Assembly (NCBI GenBank): GCA_017303575.1
Contig: JAFLCL010000006.1
Location: forward strand, 1-64,000
Reading direction: 5' to 3'
From: Deltaproteobacteria bacterium
GTDB lineage: Bacteria > Myxococcota_A > Polyangia > Polyangiales > Sandaracinaceae
Length of the DNA: 64,000 bases
Under the pieces are notes generated by a model. That model ran no database searches. It was given only the letters and a program-made list of their open reading frames with translations, and was not told the origin of the DNA. A program made the translations under genes and the position numbers. Of this stretch, positions 60,028-64,000 are shown piece after piece (position 1 is the stretch's first letter; the number at the start of each line of letters is the position of its first letter).

Positions 60028-61668
60028 ATGAGCGACGAACGGGTTCCGTTCACGCGCGTGCTCGCGGACGTCGCGATCGCAGCAGGTCCCTTCGCGGCTC
60101 TCACGGTCCTGGCCTCGCCCTCGATCTTCTGCCTGATCGGGATCCCCATCTACCTGCGCCTGATCGGTGCGATGCACCTCCGGGTGCTGGGTGCCACGCG
60201 AGCCCACATCGCGACGTGGCGCGTCGGCGTGCTCGGGGTTCCACTGATCCTCGGGCCCGTCGGCGCGATGCTGGTCGCGACCTGTTGTCTGGGCCCCATC
60301 GTCGGAACGCACGTCGATGGACGGGCGTGGCAGGCCATGGTCGCACCGCTCGCCGCCATGGCGCTCGGCGCTGCGCTGTCGCCGCTGCACGCGGCGCCGT
60401 TCGAGGCCATCGACTCCGGCAGCGGTCTGTTCGCTTCGATGCTGGCGAGCGGTGCACACGCGGCGCGGGAGCCGATGCGCGTCACGATCGTTCGCGGCGC
60501 GTTGCTCGGCTTCGTGGGCGCGGTGCCGTGGATCACGCCCAGCGTCGCGTCCATGCTCGGGCTCGACGGGCCGCTGGTGTTGCTGCCGCTCGTCGTGTCG
60601 CTCGTCGGCTCGCTCGTCGTCTCGCTCGCGGTCGTGGCGTACGACTGGAGCGACGGTCGCGACCGCTTCGGCTCGGCGCGCACGCGTTCGCGCGCACGCA
60701 CGCGCTTGCCCGTGCTCGCCCACGCGACCCACCGACGGCTCGCAGGCTCGCTCGTGCTCGCGCTCATGCCCGCTGCGATCTTGGGCGTCGTCGTGACCCT
60801 CGCGCTCCTCACGCCGACGTCGGCCTCGACGCTGCTGGGCAGCGACGCGCGCGCGCCAGGAGACCTCGCGCTCGCGGGCGCGACGTCCGGCCCCACGATC
60901 CTCGACGAGGAGAACGGCCTGCGCGTGTCGGTGCTGCGCGAGGACGTGTGGCTCGTCGAGACCGCGGACGGCGGCGGCGCAGGCGAGATCCGCTTTCCGC
61001 ACGGCGATCCCACCCGCGCGTTCGCGCGACGGACGGGCTCGGAGTGGTCGCTCTGTGTCCCCGTGCGAGGCCGATCGCTCTGCGCGCGATTCGATCGCGA
61101 CGGCGTGCGATCGGACGACGGGCCGATGGCGAGGCTCGCGGCCCGACTGGACACTGTGGGGCTCTCGCTCCTCTTCGCTTACGTCGCGGCGCTGTGGGGG
61201 CTCGCGCTCGCCCAGCTACGACGCGTGGGCGTCGCGACGGGCCTCGATGCGCCCGAGACGCTGCGCGCGCACGGGACGGCAGCGCTCGTGGGGGTGCTGC
61301 GCGACGTGGGCGAGAGCGAGGTTCGACGCGAGACGCTGGTCGTTCGCGGCGGCACACGCATCGACCTCGGTGATCGCGGCAGCGTGCAGCTCTCGGACGG
61401 GAGCCACGCACTGCTCGTCGCGGAGACCGCGCCAACGCAGCTCGAGGGAGCGACAGTCACAGTGATCGCCTCGCTGCCGGCGGGCCTGGGCGCACCGTTC
61501 CGGGGCGGGGCGGCGAGGCTGCCGCGCGACGCGAAGCTCGTCTTCGGGGCTCTCGATCACGCGCGCGAGAAGCTCGTCGAGCGTACGGCACGGAGCAACG
61601 TCGCGGTGTCCTTGCCCTTGCTGTTCGTCGCGCTCGGCCTCTCGCTCGCGATCCTCGCCCGCCTCTGA
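60028..61668 (+). CDS. Polytopic membrane protein of unknown function
   Basis: 546 residues. Six or more hydrophobic segments in the first 270 residues (for example VLADVAIAAGPFAALTVLA, LPLVVSLVGSLVVSLAVVAY), one near 385-405 and one at the very end, enclose a beta-rich soluble part (about 285-375, LRVSVLREDVWLVETADGG) and a second one (about 420-515). I know no family. Start chosen by the -10-like box. A perfect hairpin ends the transcript. Confidence 0.6.
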   Translation: MSDERVPFTRVLADVAIAAGPFAALTVLASPSIFCLIGIPIYLRLIGAMHLRVLGATRAHIATWRVGVLGVPLILGPVGAMLVATCCLGPIVGTHVDGRAWQAMVAPLAAMALGAALSPLHAAPFEAIDSGSGLFASMLASGAHAAREPMRVTIVRGALLGFVGAVPWITPSVASMLGLDGPLVLLPLVVSLVGSLVVSLAVVAYDWSDGRDRFGSARTRSRARTRLPVLAHATHRRLAGSLVLALMPAAILGVVVTLALLTPTSASTLLGSDARAPGDLALAGATSGPTILDEENGLRVSVLREDVWLVETADGGGAGEIRFPHGDPTRAFARRTGSEWSLCVPVRGRSLCARFDRDGVRSDDGPMARLAARLDTVGLSLLFAYVAALWGLALAQLRRVGVATGLDAPETLRAHGTAALVGVLRDVGESEVRRETLVVRGGTRIDLGDRGSVQLSDGSHALLVAETAPTQLEGATVTVIASLPAGLGAPFRGGAARLPRDAKLVFGALDHAREKLVERTARSNVAVSLPLLFVALGLSLAILARL

Positions 61669-61689
61669 CGTGATCGCCCACCGATCACG
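61669..61689. terminator. Perfect 8-bp hairpin between convergent genes
   Basis: CGTGATCG (61669-61676) pairs with CGATCACG (61682-61689) around CCCAC, starting directly after a TGA. It lies between convergent genes and could serve both. No U tract. Confidence 0.6.
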
Positions 61690-61695
61690 GCTCGT

Positions 61696-62187
61696 TCATC
61701 GCGCGTCGATCCCGACGTCGACGTTGGCGTCGGTGGCGCCCCCGTCGCTCGACGGCGCATCCGCGGAACCGGCATCGGGCCGCAGCACGAGCTCGCAGCC
61801 ACGGTTGCATGCCTCGACCTCCTCGCAATTGCGGGCCGCCACGTAGCAGCGCGTGAGCGCCGCGAAGTGCTCGGCACCGACGCTCGCCTCCCAAGAGGCG
61901 TACCCCGCGCGGCACTCCGTCGCATGCACGGTGCGCAGGTCACCGCCCGCCGCGTCGAAGCCGAGCTCGACGGGACCCACCTCGGGGCCACCGTCGACGA
62001 ACTCGGGGATGGGGCCCGCCAGACACGACAGCGACGCCAGGTGATCACACACCGTGTCATCCGTCGGGGTCGCACCGCCCGGATCGCCCCGACACACGTT
62101 CGGCGGGGCCAGGCAGCCGCCCGCGATCGACGTGAGCGAGATCGTGAGCGCGAGGGCCGCGGCGCTACGCGCGATGTGGCGAGTCAT
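61696..62187 (-). CDS. Cys-rich lipoprotein of unknown function
   Basis: 163 residues. ALALTISLTSIAGGCLAP is a lipoprotein signal; the mature part has about eight Cys (VCRGDPGG, CDHLASLSC, CYVAARNCEEVEACNRGCE) and an Asp/Ala/Ser-rich tail. GGAGG lies 9 nt before the ATG. It starts 14 nt after the outer-membrane protein gene and is co-transcribed with it. Confidence 0.68.
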   Translation of the reverse strand: MTRHIARSAAALALTISLTSIAGGCLAPPNVCRGDPGGATPTDDTVCDHLASLSCLAGPIPEFVDGGPEVGPVELGFDAAGGDLRTVHATECRAGYASWEASVGAEHFAALTRCYVAARNCEEVEACNRGCELVLRPDAGSADAPSSDGGATDANVDVGIDAR

Positions 62188-62201
62188 GTCGTGTGCCTCC
62201 G

Positions 62202-63764
62202 TCACGTGCCCGCCGTGAAGCCCACGGTGAGCGCGAAGTCGTTGGTCTCGGCGAGGTCGCCCTCGAACGTCTGGAACCAGCGGCGATCGAAGCGCGCGTC
62301 GAGGTGGACGAAGGAGAGGATCTCTTCGATCGATCCGGGGGCTGCGTCGGAGGGCCCGAAGTAGAAGCGACCGAGCAAGCGGATGAGCGTCCCCTCGAGC
62401 GAGAACATCTGCGACCAGTCGTCGAAGTTGCGGCGGAGGTACTGCGCGGCGAAGACGAGCTGATCGATGCGGAACGGACCGACCGAGAGCGACACCGACG
62501 CGTTCGCCGGACCGTCCGCGTCCTCAATGAAGAAGCCGATCGGGAGCGGCGAGGAGTGGCCGCGGTCGTCGATCGGGATGGGGATCACGACGTTTCCGTA
62601 GATCTGGCCCGAGTGGAAGTAGCCGGTCGGCCTCGAGAGCATGTAGCCGTACTTCGTCACGTACGGATCGAGCCCCGGGAGCCCACGCAGCTCGGGCGTG
62701 AGGAGGAACTGCTGGGCGCGCGAGACGTACTCCGTGTCGAAGTACTCGGGCAGGTAGCGGTTGCCCGTCACGCGGTACTCGCCGCCGAGGAAGAGCTGCC
62801 AGCCCTCGTGCCGGTACGTGAAGCGGAGGCCCGCGTGAAAGCCGAACGCGTCCTGGATCTCGGGGAACGCGTTGAAATCGCTGTAGACCATGAACCCGAT
62901 CTGCGGCGCGGTGCGATCCCCGAGGCCCCAGTAGTACGTGTAGTGAACGTCCGCGCCGACGGCGACGAGCGAGTCGCGCGTGAAGCGCGCGGTGCCGTTG
63001 CCCGGATCGACGAGCGGACGACCGAACGCCGTCTGTCGATAGAGCGGCGCCTGGAAATCCCCCGCGTACGTGAGGCCGATGACGAAGTCGTCCGGCGTCT
63101 CGTCCCAGCTCTGACCGCTGATGAGGATCGACGGACGCAGGATCGCGCGGCCGACCATCACACCGGGGTTCGTGAGGTCGTCGAGGTAGAGGTTGGCCGA
63201 CAGCCAGTCGCTCACGATCAAGTCGGACACGACACCGAGCTGCGGACGCTGCATGTCACGGTTGCCCCGGAAATTGAAGACGAGCGTCTCGTGACCGAGC
63301 GAGACGCCCTGGATCGGGGCGACGCGCAGCGAGAAATAGTTGCGACCGTGCAGACCTCGACCCGATCGCTGCGGATACGCCTCGCACGTGGGGTCGTAGC
63401 GGTCCTCGGGCTGCTCGTAGTCACCGACGTCGAGGCGCACGCAGCGGAAGACACGGTTGATGTCGCGCGGCTGGCTCCAGTCTTCGGTGACGAACGTGAA
63501 GCCATCGAAGAGGAAGCGCAGAGGCGCCCACACGTCGGCGCGGATGTTCCACACGCGCAGGTAGAGCGACGCGTCGAGGAGGACGAAGTCGCCGCGCTCG
63601 ATCGTGCCGAAGCCGAGATCGGCGCCTGCGCGGATACCGAAGACCTCATCGGGGTTGCCGTCCTCGTCGGCATCCACGGGATCGGCGCGCACGACGGTCG
63701 GAGAGAAGACGACGGACGCGAACAGACACGCGCCGACGAAGAGCACCACCCGCGAAGCTCGCAT
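62202..63764 (-). CDS. Outer-membrane beta-barrel-like protein
   Basis: 520 residues. Signal peptide ([23 protein letters not shown]), then long alternating strands with many aromatic residues ([72 protein letters not shown]) and a C-terminus [12 protein letters not shown]. The pattern is that of a 14-20-strand outer-membrane protein. Two Cys near residues 107-130 may pair. No plug or TonB box seen, so a porin-like or assembly role is possible. The ATG is 107 bp from divergent murI. Confidence 0.65.
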   Translation of the reverse strand: MRASRVVLFVGACLFASVVFSPTVVRADPVDADEDGNPDEVFGIRAGADLGFGTIERGDFVLLDASLYLRVWNIRADVWAPLRFLFDGFTFVTEDWSQPRDINRVFRCVRLDVGDYEQPEDRYDPTCEAYPQRSGRGLHGRNYFSLRVAPIQGVSLGHETLVFNFRGNRDMQRPQLGVVSDLIVSDWLSANLYLDDLTNPGVMVGRAILRPSILISGQSWDETPDDFVIGLTYAGDFQAPLYRQTAFGRPLVDPGNGTARFTRDSLVAVGADVHYTYYWGLGDRTAPQIGFMVYSDFNAFPEIQDAFGFHAGLRFTYRHEGWQLFLGGEYRVTGNRYLPEYFDTEYVSRAQQFLLTPELRGLPGLDPYVTKYGYMLSRPTGYFHSGQIYGNVVIPIPIDDRGHSSPLPIGFFIEDADGPANASVSLSVGPFRIDQLVFAAQYLRRNFDDWSQMFSLEGTLIRLLGRFYFGPSDAAPGSIEEILSFVHLDARFDRRWFQTFEGDLAETNDFALTVGFTAGT

Positions 63765-63857
63765 CAGACACCGACTATCGCCGAACCGAAGGGTTCCGCG
63801 AAAGTGCCCCCAGGGAGATCTCTTCGGCGGACGCGTACCAAGCCAGATCGCCCGTCG

Positions 63858-63863
63858 TATGCT
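63858..63863 (+). promoter_or_regulatory. Putative leaderless -10 box TATGCT (murI)
   Basis: TATGCT, 7 nt, GTG at 63871. An in-frame ATG at 63859 lies inside the hexamer and is therefore less likely to be the start. The 13-mer TATGCTGCGCGCC is shared with 42186. Confidence 0.45.
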
Positions 63864-63870
63864 GCGCGCC

Positions 63871-64000
63871 GTGATCGGTGTCTACGACTCGGGCTTCGGT
63901 GGTCTCACGGTGCTGCGCGCGCTCCGTGCGCGACTGCCCGACCACGACTTCGTCTATCTCGGTGACTCGGGGCGCGCGCCCTACGGCGGACGCGACGCAG
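63871..64000 (+). CDS. murI: Glutamate racemase, 3' end outside window
   Basis: Only the first 43 codons are present: [20 protein letters not shown] and [20 protein letters not shown], which are the conserved N-terminal substrate-binding blocks of glutamate racemase (normally IGVFDSGxGGLTV and YxGDTxRxPYG). The enzyme makes D-Glu for peptidoglycan. GTG at 63871 is preferred over ATG at 63859 because the latter lies in the -10-like box. Confidence 0.9.
   Translation, partial: MIGVYDSGFGGLTVLRALRARLPDHDFVYLGDSGRAPYGGRDA

Overview
The DNA is very rich in G+C with strong third-position G/C bias, so long spurious open frames lie antisense to most genes. Gene content points to a myxobacterium (Myxococcota, probably Polyangiales/Sandaracinaceae-like): a member of the myxobacterial DUF2378 paralogue family, many lipoproteins and outer-membrane barrels, thrombospondin-type-3/VWA surface proteins, MXAN-style pseudokinase and Pro/Gly-rich low-complexity membrane proteins. 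Genus is an inference. No rRNA, prophage or CRISPR array is visible.

Layout. 0-5.1 kb: two tandem DUF4139 (MuiA-like) genes and a CapA-like phosphoesterase. 5.1-6.2 kb: a frameshifted REP-associated (Y1) transposase with REP-like palindromes. 6.4-12 kb: a leftward set of two GT-C membrane glycosyltransferase-like proteins and a membrane-anchored discoidin-like protein. 12-19 kb: small lipoprotein, low-complexity membrane protein, TerB-like/copper P-type ATPase pair, UPF0158, a TSP3/VWA lipoprotein and a pseudokinase. 19-26.6 kb: envelope and periplasmic proteins (a duplicated barrel, a NodB-type deacetylase, an intradiol-dioxygenase-like lipoprotein, a MauG/CcpA-type dihaem protein, lipoproteins). 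26.7-29.7 kb: ECF sigma factor, FecR-like anti-sigma and envelope protein in overlapping order. 29.7-31 kb: LysR regulator divergent from a small barrel enzyme. 31-35 kb: mrfA-mrfB DNA-repair pair. 35.1-36 kb: a dense array of seven tRNA genes plus an odd tRNA-like element, next to a SUKH-family gene. 36.7-44.1 kb: gpmI, secreted proteins, a CheY-like protein, an S2P protease, and a nucleosidase-like/phosphofructokinase-like pair. 44.1-50.5 kb: LytTR two-component system, HAD and calcineurin phosphatases, AmpG-like transporter. 50.5-53.3 kb: OmpR/HAMP-kinase system followed by a small four-Cys-repeat secreted protein. 53.3-64 kb: a sugar-dehydrogenase-like lipoprotein, spermidine-synthase-like enzyme, typA, mtfA, DUF2378, a membrane protein, an outer-membrane protein and the start of murI.

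Two patterns recur. First, at least a dozen genes lack a Shine-Dalgarno sequence and instead have a TANNNT box ending 6-10 nt before the start codon, as expected for leaderless transcripts; this also decides several starts (mtfA, murI, the 60 kb membrane gene). Second, convergent gene ends often carry short perfect GC-rich hairpins without a U tract.

The least ordinary part is 35.0-36.0 kb: tRNA-Tyr, Gln, Asn, Phe, His, Ile and Arg separated mostly by 11-22 nt, a 15-bp tandem repeat that runs into the Asn tRNA acceptor stem, and a final element whose perfect 7-bp acceptor halves lie 200 nt apart. All functional statements rest on motif recognition by eye; no database search was run.
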